Shown: positions 1 to 7,086 of the stretch, in pieces
Position numbering within the stretch: the stretch's first letter is position 1
How the letters are laid out: each line of letters begins with the position of its first letter
DNA from: an uncultured archaeon
GTDB taxonomy: Archaea > Halobacteriota > Methanosarcinia > Methanotrichales > Methanotrichaceae
Direction: 5' to 3'
Assembly: GCA_902385025.1 (NCBI GenBank)
Contig: CABMDX010000017.1
Location: forward strand, 1-12,731
Length of the DNA: 12,731 nt
Position numbers and translations under genes: made by a program
Notes under the pieces: generated by a model
Seen by the model: only the letters and a program-made list of their open reading frames with translations
Database searches by the model: none
What the model was told of the DNA's origin: nothing

Positions 1-107
1 AAATATGGGTTGAGCTTTAATGGTACCCTCACAAGCTTATTCATGCAACTCCCCATAAGATTATCGGGGTTTTAGCATAAAAATTTAATTATTATTCCAG
101 TTAAAAC

Positions 108-383
108 TTGGAAAGTAGAGTAATTTACATAGGGTATCCGAATTGGTATGGAACAATGCCGATGGCAGTCTTTACCTTTTTAGAGGGATATAATTTCTCT
201 GGAAAAACAATCGTTCCGTTTTGCACTCATGAGGGTAGTGGAATGGGAAGAAGTGAAAGCGATATTAAAAAACTTTGTCCGAATACAAAGGTGCTGTCCG
301 GTTTAGCGATTCGAGGCAACAACGTTGAAAGAGCGGATAAAGATATTGCCAACTGGCTAAAAAAACTTGATTTGATATCGTAA
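108..383 (+). pseudogene. Flavodoxin, C-terminal half only (5'-truncated remnant)
   Basis: The 91-residue reading frame matches the C-terminal half of short-chain flavodoxins, FMN-binding electron carriers. The visible hallmarks are the IGYPNWYGTMPM segment (residues 8-19), which in intact proteins lies mid-chain before an FMN-contacting loop, then TIVPFCTHEGSGMGRSE and a C-terminal NWLKKL helix. The N-terminal half, with the phosphate-binding loop and first strands, is missing. An in-frame TAA sits at 102-104, just before the TTG at 108, and neither frame I read in 1-107 contains flavodoxin sequence. Intact family members are roughly 150-180 residues, so about half the protein is lost and FMN binding is very unlikely. 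It lies 15 bp upstream of an aldo/keto reductase on the same strand, which suggests decay of the first gene of a redox cassette. If translated at all, the TTG would be the start. Confidence 0.8.
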
Positions 384-386
384 TGA

Positions 387-1385
<999 letters not shown>

Positions 1386-1434
1386 GGCTATAATGCAAGA
1401 AATTCGAAAGTATTTTGATAATTGGGGCATAAGA

Positions 1435-2070
1435 ATGAAAATATTATTAGTAAACGGAAGCCCGCATGAGAAAGGCTGCACCTATACAGCTCTTACAGAA
1501 GTGGCTAAGACTTTGAATGAAGAGAGCATTGAAACAGAGATTTTCTGGATCGGAAAAAAGCCGCTTGCTGGGTGCATCGCTTGCAGGGCCTGCGCAGAAA
1601 CCGGGCGCTGTGCGTTTGATGATTGCGTCAATGATTTTCTTGACATTGCCAAAGATGCTGATGGTTTTATTTTTGGATCGCCTGTACATTATGCCGCAGC
1701 AAGTGGTGCGATTGCATCCTTTATGGATCGCGTATTTTATGCCGACCTGAACTCTGGCAAACACTCCTTTTATCTAAAACCGGCGGCGGCAGTAGTTTCC
1801 GCAAGAAGAGCGGGAACGACGGCTGCTTTTGACCAGCTCAATAAGTTTTTCACCATTTCAGAGATGCCTATTATTGCTTCCAGCTATTGGAATATGGTTC
1901 ATGGAGCAAAACCAGAAGATGTAAAAAGAGATTTGGAAGGATTACAGACTATGCGTGTGCTGGCAAGGAATATGGCATGGTTCCTAAAGTGCAAAGAGGC
2001 CGGTATGAAGGCTGGAGTAAAATTGCCCTTGAGAGAAAAGATCATTCGCACTAATTTTATTCGGGAGTGA
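1435..2070 (+). CDS. NADPH-dependent FMN reductase / iron-sulfur flavoprotein-like, flavodoxin fold
   Basis: The 211-residue protein has the flavodoxin-like fold of the NADPH-dependent FMN reductase family. The first strand and phosphate loop are MKILLVNGSPHEKGCT, and the second flavin loop is GSPVHYAAASG followed by the FMDR helix. A cysteine cluster CIACRACAETGRC (spacing C-x2-C-x2-C-x5-C) occupies the position of the [4Fe-4S] motif of archaeal iron-sulfur flavoproteins (Isf). Many members with this motif are annotated only as flavodoxin-family oxidoreductases, so an actual cluster is an inference. I chose ATG 1435 because the fold starts immediately there. An in-frame ATG at 1393 would add 14 residues without a clear domain role, and neither site has a strong Shine-Dalgarno. 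It follows the aldo/keto reductase by 49 bp and may be cotranscribed with it. Confidence 0.88.
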   Translation: MKILLVNGSPHEKGCTYTALTEVAKTLNEESIETEIFWIGKKPLAGCIACRACAETGRCAFDDCVNDFLDIAKDADGFIFGSPVHYAAASGAIASFMDRVFYADLNSGKHSFYLKPAAAVVSARRAGTTAAFDQLNKFFTISEMPIIASSYWNMVHGAKPEDVKRDLEGLQTMRVLARNMAWFLKCKEAGMKAGVKLPLREKIIRTNFIRE

Positions 2071-2203
2071 CACAGTTCTCTCTAACCGAGTGAGATCACA
2101 ACTAATAATATCTTTCTGGAATGGGAGAGTTTTCATAAATGATGGCAGTCCTTATATTCTGCAGGATTTGATCTGTAGCAAGGCCGCGAAAGACCTGGAA
2201 TTT

Positions 2204-2226
2204 ATCCATACATCAAACTTATGGAT
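2204..2226. repeat. Inverted repeat, 7-bp stem
   Basis: ATCCATA (2204-2210) pairs perfectly with TATGGAT (2220-2226) across a 9-base loop. It lies 130 bp after the FMN reductase stop. There is no clear T-run directly after it, so terminator function is doubtful. It could be part of a structured RNA or chance. Confidence 0.4.
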
Positions 2227-2290
2227 TTGTTACTAGTAAAATATTCAAATATCCCTTTCCACGCACTTCCAATATCGATTTTTCGGATAG

Positions 2291-2312
2291 CTATCATGCT
2301 ATGGGATGATAG
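2291..2312. repeat. Inverted repeat, 7-bp stem
   Basis: CTATCAT (2291-2297) pairs with ATGATAG (2306-2312) across an 8-base loop GCTATGGG. It is the second perfect 7-bp hairpin within 110 bp. Confidence 0.4.
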
Positions 2313-2455
2313 ATGCTGTAAGAATGCTCCTGGAAATAGATGCCAATGCAGAAAATGGCCGCTGACGGGAGCAGGAGGAGAGATAAGATCGATATAAAGC
2401 CCGCAATAGCTAATACATCCCACATCATGCAAAACTTTGGAAATCAATAACATTG

Positions 2456-2542
2456 ACGGAGGCTATCTCTCCATGATAAGACTCAGCCTACATTTTACAG
2501 AGGCTCAACAGCACCTGATAAATCCCTAATAGAGGCCTCCGT
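2456..2542. repeat. Long-spaced inverted repeat, 8 bp
   Basis: ACGGAGGC (2456-2463) is the exact reverse complement of GCCTCCGT (2535-2542), with 71 bp between. This could close a stem of a structured RNA or be the ends of a tiny mobile remnant. No flanking target duplication was identified. Confidence 0.35.
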
Positions 2543-2646
2543 ATAACAGATCTATTTTGGACTCCTGAGTTCTTTCAGGCACCATGGAGCTGCCAAATAA
2601 GCTCTATGCAATAGCTAAAAACAAAGAAATTCTCGTCCTTAGCCTA

Positions 2647-2656
2647 AAATATATAA
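2647..2656 (+). promoter_or_regulatory. Archaeal TATA box for the TPR gene
   Basis: AAATATATAA matches the archaeal TATA consensus. By usual spacing of about 25 bp, transcription would begin near 2676, leaving a leader of about 27 bases that contains the ribosome site. This is a prediction from sequence only. Confidence 0.6.
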
Positions 2657-2688
2657 TCATGCAACTACAATTGCTAATATTAGTGGAG

Positions 2689-2694
2689 AGGAGG
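2689..2694 (+). promoter_or_regulatory. Shine-Dalgarno AGGAGG deciding a TTG start
   Basis: AGGAGG, within the purine-rich run GGAGAGGAGGAG, lies 8 bases before the TTG at 2703. It supports the TTG as start, because the signal peptide begins exactly there. Confidence 0.75.
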
Positions 2695-2702
2695 AGTTAA
2701 AA

Positions 2703-4640
2703 TTGAAATTAGTCCTGTCAATTCTGGCCATATTATTGATAGCAGGAGTTGCATTAGCGCATGAGACTGTCTGCCCAAGTGGCTGCGACGGTAATAGCAT
2801 TCAAGCTGCTGTTTATGCGGCACATCCCAATGATACAATTGATGTATACAGCGGGACTTATAATGAGAGTGTAGTTTTGACCAAGGACGTTACTTTCAGA
2901 GGAATCGATACGGGCAGCGGAGAGCCTATTGTCAATGGTGATCTCTATCTGAATGGTTTCAATATGGTCTTGCGGGGCTTTGGCTTCCAATCCATTTCAC
3001 CGGGTTTGGCAGATACACAAAATATGACCACAAAAGACACAACATTTTATTGGATAGAAAAAGCATTTGAAACCACCTCAAAGTCTACAGCTATCGCAAG
3101 CCTCGATAAGATAATCAAGGCAAATCCAAGAGATGCCTGGGCTCTGTATAGAAAGGGATGGATTCTGTCTGATACAGGAAGGTATGAAGAGTCCACAGAT
3201 ATTCTAAAAGAATCTATAAAAGTAGATCCATATTTTGCGTCTCCCTGGAATTTGATAGGCAATAATTTCTGGACAGGGAAAAATTCTGACAAGGCTCTGG
3301 AGGCCTATGAGAAAGCTATTCAATTGAGGCCAAATAAGGGGCTCTACTGGTTTAACAAAGGCGACGCTCTAAAAGAGCTGGGCAGAAATAGCGAAGCAGA
3401 GGAAGCCTACGCAAAGGCATCGGCGTTTGGATATGGCAATTTTGCTGTAGCAAACGAGGCCGCGATCCCTGGCCCCATACCAACACCTGGCACATTCGTT
3501 ACAGACCACATAATGTCAAGCAATGTCGATGAATATACCAATAACGTGATTACAAGGGCCTATGAGTTCACTAATACTGATAGCAAAGCGTATTCATGGT
3601 TGAACCTGGGCAAAGCAGGAAACAACACGGTCAAATGGATGTGGTATTCTCCCGACGGTAATCTCTATAGAACTGAAACGGTTGATGTTCCTGCTCCAAG
3701 CGGTGACTATTGGCGTTCCTATAATGTCTGGTCTTATATCTACATTGCAGGAAATGATGCAGCTAACATGCCAGGAGATTGGCATGTAGATGTTTATCTC
3801 GACGGCCAGAAAGTCTTCACAGAGTATTTCTCTATATCTGAAGATCGATCAACTGCACCATCAGGATATCAGCCGTCTGCCCCTGTTGCTGGCCAATCAG
3901 AGGCGGCTAGCTGGCTCAATCAGGGTATTGCTCTCGCCAATCAAAGCAAATATGATGAGGCCATACAGGCTTTTGATAAAGCGATTAAGATCAATCCACA
4001 ATATGAAGCGGCATGGTTCCTAAAAGGCGCTGCTCTCAACAGACAGGGCATGTATGCTGATGCTATTCAGGCATATGATAAGGCAATTGAGATAAATCCA
4101 GGAAATGAAAGTACATGGACCAGCAAAGGCGTTGCTCTCGGCAATCTGGATAAATATGATGAGGCGGCTTTGGCTTTCGACAGGGCCATAGAAATCAATC
4201 CCGAGAATTATGTTGCATGGTACCTGAAAGGGGCGGCTCTCGATCAACAGGGAAAGACTGATGAAGCCATTGTAGCATGCGACAAAGCTACCGAGATTAA
4301 TCCTCAAGATGACTATGCATGGTATATCAAAGGCAAGGTTCTTGAAGACCTGGGGAGGTATGGTGAAGCCATAAGGGCTTTTGATAATTCCACTCAAATT
4401 AATCCACAAAATGTGGATGCCTGGTATGATAAAGGCGAAACGTTCTATTGGCAAGGGAAGTATAACGAATCCATTCAAGCCTTGGATATGGTTACAAAGA
4501 TTGATCCTCAAGATGCCGATGCATGGTACATTAAAAGCATGGCTCTTGATGAGCTGGGCAAGCACGACGAGGCAGATTTGGCCTACAACAGGTCCATAGA
4601 GATCGATCCTGAAATTGAGGAGGAATGGTGGGGTTATTAG
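2703..4640 (+). CDS. Secreted TPR-repeat protein with NosD-like N-terminus and beta-sandwich insert
   Basis: The 645-residue protein starts with a clear signal peptide: MKLV, then a hydrophobic core to residue 16, with likely cleavage after ALA at 19. Residues 20-100 (SIQAAVYAAHPNDTIDVYSGTY and following) resemble the first rungs of NosD/periplasmic copper-binding type parallel beta-helices, but only a few rungs are present. Residues 113-245 hold three to four TPRs. Residues 262-380 form a probable beta-sandwich rich in aromatic residues. Residues 402-635 hold seven consecutive 34-residue TPRs with the pattern AW..KG.AL...GKYDEAI.AFDKAIEINP. No C-terminal membrane anchor is visible, so it is probably exported and free or held by partners. 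TPRs bind peptides or proteins; the ligand is unknown. Such secreted repeat proteins are common in Methanosarcinales, which supports the host assignment. It has its own TATA box and SD and appears to be a single-gene unit. Confidence 0.9.
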   Translation: MKLVLSILAILLIAGVALAHETVCPSGCDGNSIQAAVYAAHPNDTIDVYSGTYNESVVLTKDVTFRGIDTGSGEPIVNGDLYLNGFNMVLRGFGFQSISPGLADTQNMTTKDTTFYWIEKAFETTSKSTAIASLDKIIKANPRDAWALYRKGWILSDTGRYEESTDILKESIKVDPYFASPWNLIGNNFWTGKNSDKALEAYEKAIQLRPNKGLYWFNKGDALKELGRNSEAEEAYAKASAFGYGNFAVANEAAIPGPIPTPGTFVTDHIMSSNVDEYTNNVITRAYEFTNTDSKAYSWLNLGKAGNNTVKWMWYSPDGNLYRTETVDVPAPSGDYWRSYNVWSYIYIAGNDAANMPGDWHVDVYLDGQKVFTEYFSISEDRSTAPSGYQPSAPVAGQSEAASWLNQGIALANQSKYDEAIQAFDKAIKINPQYEAAWFLKGAALNRQGMYADAIQAYDKAIEINPGNESTWTSKGVALGNLDKYDEAALAFDRAIEINPENYVAWYLKGAALDQQGKTDEAIVACDKATEINPQDDYAWYIKGKVLEDLGRYGEAIRAFDNSTQINPQNVDAWYDKGETFYWQGKYNESIQALDMVTKIDPQDADAWYIKSMALDELGKHDEADLAYNRSIEIDPEIEEEWWGY

Positions 4641-4725
4641 CCGCGAAGCACAGCATGAAGGGGCAATGAAGGCTGCAAAGATCGAGAAAGGCGGCTATTC
4701 AGCCTCAATAAAATGCCAGAGCAAA

Positions 4726-4734
4726 AAAATTATA
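4726..4734 (+). promoter_or_regulatory. Possible TATA-like element upstream of the DUF4157-like gene
   Basis: AAAATTATA lies about 80 bp before the ATG at 4814 in an AT-rich patch. It is the best TATA-like match in the 173-bp gap after the TPR gene, but it is weaker than the box at 2647. Confidence 0.3.
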
Positions 4735-4813
4735 GGCAAATAGAGATATGCTCAGGGTACTTGCATACAACCCGTCTTTGGCCTTTGATGCCACAATAAA
4801 ATAGGGATGAAGT

Positions 4814-6001
4814 ATGGGAGCCTTTGCACAAAAGCAGAATCATCCTCAGGAGCTGCTCTCCACAGGTCTTGCCCGACCCAAAATGCCATCATCCGGGATA
4901 GCCTGCAGCAACCACCTTTTCGTCAATTCAAATCGCACGATTGGCAATCAAGCAGCGCAACAGATGTTGCGAACTGATGCAAAAGAGCCAGAAGCCAGAT
5001 TGACCGGCGCGCCGTCAGTTCGCTTTGGGCACGATTTTGGCCAGGTCCCCATTCATCCCTCGGCAGCAGGGACGCCATCGACACCGTTCATAAGCGAATT
5101 ATCACACTCACCAGGCCGCCCTCTCGACTCAGACGAGCACGGCTTTGTGGAGCCGCAATCAAGTCATAACCTCGGTCAATTGGAGGTAGATAGCGACGTG
5201 AAAGCGGCAATCCAGAGGCAGGACGAGCTGGGAACTGCGGCTCCGCCATCCCAGACGCCATCTGTGCCGGCCGGACCGATCCCGGGTCAGGAGGTACAAC
5301 CGGCGGATACAGCTGACCGTGGGCCGAAGCTGTACGGGCTTCTGGATCACAGCATTCAGGGACCGCTGACCTTTGCACCCTGGGCGTTCGGCGTACAGCA
5401 GGAGCCTGGCATAGGCATCTACAGCCCTAAAATGAGCGCTTACGGAACGGTGATAGCCGACACAAGCGTGCAGGTTGCCGAATATGAGATCGGATTCGTG
5501 CAGGCTTTGATCGTATCAAGGATGACGGCGACATATATCGACCGGAACGGCCAGGCGGTGCAGTATCTGAAGATCGGCTTGAGCCAGCAGCCGATCCGTG
5601 ACAGCCAGAAGGGCTCCAAGCCGTGGTCAAAACAGCAGGATGTGAGGTCGCTGGATACCAGCTACATTGTTGAGACAGAGGACACGCCGCGCAACATGGC
5701 ACCCTGGCAGACGCCAGCGCCTGGCAGGATCGGGAGCCTGAGCAGCGCAGAAGGGACGGACTTATTCTGCACCTGGCTTGCCGCGCGGCACAAGCGGAGC
5801 GGTGAGATGCATTATCTAGGCTGGGGAACGTGGATGGTGGATTGGGGCAGTGCGTTCGATGCGGCAAAACAGGTCGGAAGAAGCACCGGTGCAGGCGGCC
5901 AGAAGATGCTGGGCGGCGAAAAGAGGGGGCCCTTCACGCCGCTTGAGGGCGATCCGACAGCGAATAATTCAATCACCCTTCAGTGGAGCAGTTCTCCATG
6001 A
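4814..6001 (+). CDS. DUF4157-type leader protein with degenerate protease domain; putative eCIS cargo
   Basis: The 395-residue protein has no signal peptide or membrane segment. Its N-terminus carries signatures I associate with DUF4157 proteins of extracellular contractile injection systems: RTIGNQAAQQML (41-52), RFGHDFGQVPIHPSAAG (70-86), then SPGRPLD (99-105) and FVEPQSSHNLGQLEVDSDVKAA (111-132), the start of DUF4157. A normal domain continues to an HELTHVVQQ-type zinc-protease motif. Here the sequence passes straight from DVKAA to IQRQDE (133-138), so the HExxH core is absent and protease activity is not expected. A Pro-rich linker (143-165) leads to an unrecognised domain (about 172-350) with YEIGFVQALIVSR, QQPIRDS and FCTWLAARHK. 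The gene is markedly GC-richer than its neighbours (42 of 60 bases in 5221-5280, versus 27 of 60 in 4081-4140), suggesting recent transfer. Its stop overlaps the next ORF. Role as eCIS cargo is inferred. Confidence 0.75.
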   Translation: MGAFAQKQNHPQELLSTGLARPKMPSSGIACSNHLFVNSNRTIGNQAAQQMLRTDAKEPEARLTGAPSVRFGHDFGQVPIHPSAAGTPSTPFISELSHSPGRPLDSDEHGFVEPQSSHNLGQLEVDSDVKAAIQRQDELGTAAPPSQTPSVPAGPIPGQEVQPADTADRGPKLYGLLDHSIQGPLTFAPWAFGVQQEPGIGIYSPKMSAYGTVIADTSVQVAEYEIGFVQALIVSRMTATYIDRNGQAVQYLKIGLSQQPIRDSQKGSKPWSKQQDVRSLDTSYIVETEDTPRNMAPWQTPAPGRIGSLSSAEGTDLFCTWLAARHKRSGEMHYLGWGTWMVDWGSAFDAAKQVGRSTGAGGQKMLGGEKRGPFTPLEGDPTANNSITLQWSSSP

Positions 6002-6090
6002 CTTGGGCACCTGAGAATCAGGGGGGCTTTGAGCCTATAAACTGGGCAAAGAAGAAGTCCAAGGTGGTCGATGAACCCTTCTTGGAATAG
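5998..6090 (+). CDS. Small 30-residue ORF coupled to the DUF4157-like gene
   Basis: The ATG at 5998 overlaps the TGA of the preceding gene in an ATGA junction, and GGAG lies 9-10 bases upstream. The peptide starts MTWAPENQGGFEPINW and ends KVVDEPFLE before TAG at 6088. That TAG is part of TAGGAG, which serves as ribosome site for the methyltransferase at 6096. The tight packing on both sides, with no wasted bases, argues for a translated ORF. It has two tryptophans, a lysine-rich middle (AKKKSK), no membrane segment and no family I recognise. It could be a small partner or immunity-like peptide of the putative cargo. Alternatively it is a C-terminal extension of the 395-residue protein separated by a frameshift. 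Too short for confident proof from sequence alone. Confidence 0.5.
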   Translation: MTWAPENQGGFEPINWAKKKSKVVDEPFLE

Positions 6091-6095
6091 GAGTT

Positions 6096-6653
6096 ATGCA
6101 ATTGGCTGATTCATCACGCGTCTGTTCATGGAAGCATGCCTTTGCGTTGGATAATCCAATTCGAAGGCTCATCCACGATCCAAAAAAGATTCTGGGCGAA
6201 TATATAAAACCAGGACAGACTGTTCTCGATGTCGGATGCGGACCGGGTACTTTTTCGATCGCCATGGCAAAGATGGTAGGCGAATCAGGAAAAGTCATCG
6301 CGGTTGACCTTCAAGAGGAAATGCTTCAAATCTTGAGGGAAAAAGCGGTCAACCTGGGACTGGAATCGAGAATATTCACCCATAAGAGCGATCCTGATAG
6401 GATTGGCGTCTCTCTAAAAGTGGATTTTGTCTTGGCCTTTTACATGGTTCATGAAGTGCCCGATTCAAAAGCGTTCCTGAAGGAGATTGTCTCTCTGCTC
6501 AAACCCAAAGGAAAGCTGCTTATTGTCGAGCCCAAATTTCATGTTTCCGCAACCGCTTTTGAAAAGACGATCGAGGTTGCTCGGCAGGCGGGCTTGCGCC
6601 CCATCTGCAGGCCAAAGATCCGCTTTAGTAATAGTCAGCTATTATCCCTATAA
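6096..6653 (+). CDS. Class I SAM-dependent methyltransferase
   Basis: The 185-residue soluble protein has the Rossmann-like fold of class I methyltransferases. Motif I is VLDVGCGPGTFS (43-54), the acidic ribose-binding residue is Asp71 (VIAVDLQEEML), motif IV-like is VDFVLAFYMVHEVPD (109-123), and the later strand is GKLLIVEPKFHVS (139-151). Short length and the motifs resemble small methyltransferases that I associate with methanogens and other anaerobes, usually annotated without known substrate. The start ATG follows GGAG by 4 bases, and the gap from the 30-residue ORF is only 5 bases, so the three genes 4814-6653 look like one operon. Although the end (FSNSQLLSL) is short, it fits the family pattern, so I see no truncation. 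It could methylate a small molecule, metal or metalloid, or protein; the sequence does not decide. Confidence 0.9.
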   Translation: MQLADSSRVCSWKHAFALDNPIRRLIHDPKKILGEYIKPGQTVLDVGCGPGTFSIAMAKMVGESGKVIAVDLQEEMLQILREKAVNLGLESRIFTHKSDPDRIGVSLKVDFVLAFYMVHEVPDSKAFLKEIVSLLKPKGKLLIVEPKFHVSATAFEKTIEVARQAGLRPICRPKIRFSNSQLLSL

Positions 6654-6660
6654 TCATTCT

Positions 6661-6665
6661 GGTGG
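6661..6665 (+). promoter_or_regulatory. Shine-Dalgarno GGTGG supporting a GTG start
   Basis: GGTGG ends 9 bases before GTG at 6675 and is complementary to an archaeal 16S rRNA 3' end. It supports translation of the small membrane protein from GTG rather than from internal ATGs. Confidence 0.5.
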
Positions 6666-6674
6666 CTGCATAAA

Positions 6675-6833
6675 GTGATACCTGAAGAAGAGGGCAGCGA
6701 TATCAAGGAGATGGTTTGGGAAATGTCCAGGACGACCAACAGGATAATGATCTTTGGAATTATGCTTATCCTTGTGATCATGGCTGTGCTTATGTATCTC
6801 GGCATTCTAACAATTCCGTTCTTGGCGAAATAG
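6675..6833 (+). CDS. Small single-helix membrane protein (52 aa)
   Basis: A GTG start at 6675 gives a 52-residue protein: an acidic N-terminus (MIPEEEGSDIKEMVWEMS), a short basic patch (RTTNR, 19-23), one long hydrophobic helix (IMIFGIMLILVIMAVLMYLG, 24-43) and a short tail ILTIPFLAK ending at TAG. The positive patch just before the helix is typical of a membrane anchor. It begins 21 bases after the methyltransferase stop with its own SD, so it is probably the last gene of that operon. No family is recognised. The clean amphipathic/hydrophobic pattern and spacing are the support. A membrane-tethering or regulatory partner role is possible but unproven. Confidence 0.65.
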   Translation: MIPEEEGSDIKEMVWEMSRTTNRIMIFGIMLILVIMAVLMYLGILTIPFLAK

Positions 6834-6845
6834 GTGCAGGACAGC

Positions 6846-7086
6846 CGTGTAGATTTGAACTCTGGATTCAATTGCATAATCTCTTAACACAGGCGGTTCA
6901 AGAGTTATTTCGCCTGTATCGCTTTTGAGGATTCGCGATCTAGTGCAGTTTTGTGGCCTTTCTCTCGGGGCTGCGCTCATAGGGAAGTGTGCCGATCTGC
7001 TGACAGGCTTCATATTGTACCGCTGCATTCAGAAACTCGGCAATAACCTGATTTGATCCTCTATTCGGATCGACAATATCACTCAT
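6846..7086 (-). pseudogene. IS256 (Mutator)-type transposase fragment, frameshifted
   Basis: On the minus strand the frame from ATG 7086 to TAG 6940 encodes 48 residues, with VIAEFLNAAVQYEACQQIG and PYERSPERKATK, which match the N-terminal helical region of IS256-family transposases. The expected continuation is found in another frame (about 6945 down to 6846): RILKSDTGEITLEPPVLRDY then AIESRVQIY, equivalent to the GEI-L-kP-lR--- strand region of the same family. The similarity then ends abruptly. There is thus at least one frameshift and loss of the C-terminal DDE catalytic part (the family is about 400 residues), so this is a dead remnant. AAGGAGG lies upstream of 7086. Terminal inverted repeats were not recognised. 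It sits between the + strand methyltransferase operon and the - strand lipoprotein gene and shows that the region has received mobile DNA. Confidence 0.7.

Larger units (their letters stand above)
2071..2702. other. Intergenic region without a convincing gene
   Basis: About 630 bp. The longest frame is an 83-codon minus-strand frame at 2202-2453, whose translation is low-complexity in character, matches no family I know and has no clear ribosome site; I do not call it a gene. The stretch holds three inverted repeats (listed separately) in its first 480 bp and the promoter and ribosome site of the downstream TPR gene at its end. No tRNA-like cloverleaf was found. Confidence 0.6.

Noticed and set aside
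1..107. Missing N-terminal half of the flavodoxin in another frame
   Set aside because: The frame I translated from base 1 shows no flavodoxin phosphate-binding loop, and the frame of the remnant is closed by TAA at 102-104.
2202..2453. 83-codon minus-strand ORF
   Set aside because: No family resemblance, unlikely composition, no ribosome site, and it overlaps two hairpins in a noncoding gap.
4020..4565. 181-codon minus-strand ORF within the TPR region, with repeats of its own
   Set aside because: Its periodicity is simply the antisense translation of the tandem TPR units.
5427..5867. 146-codon minus-strand ORF inside the DUF4157-like gene
   Set aside because: Ser/Arg/Pro/Cys-rich antisense shadow of a GC-rich gene.
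6487..6678. Second frame across the methyltransferase end, considered as a frameshifted C-terminus
   Set aside because: The normal frame ends with FSNSQLLSL, which fits the family pattern; the other frame gives no family-like sequence.
6889..6917. Inverted repeat ACAGGCG / CGCCTGT with 15-base loop followed by a few T residues, as a terminator
   Set aside because: It lies within the transposase remnant, the loop is long and the T-run is weak and displaced; probably incidental.
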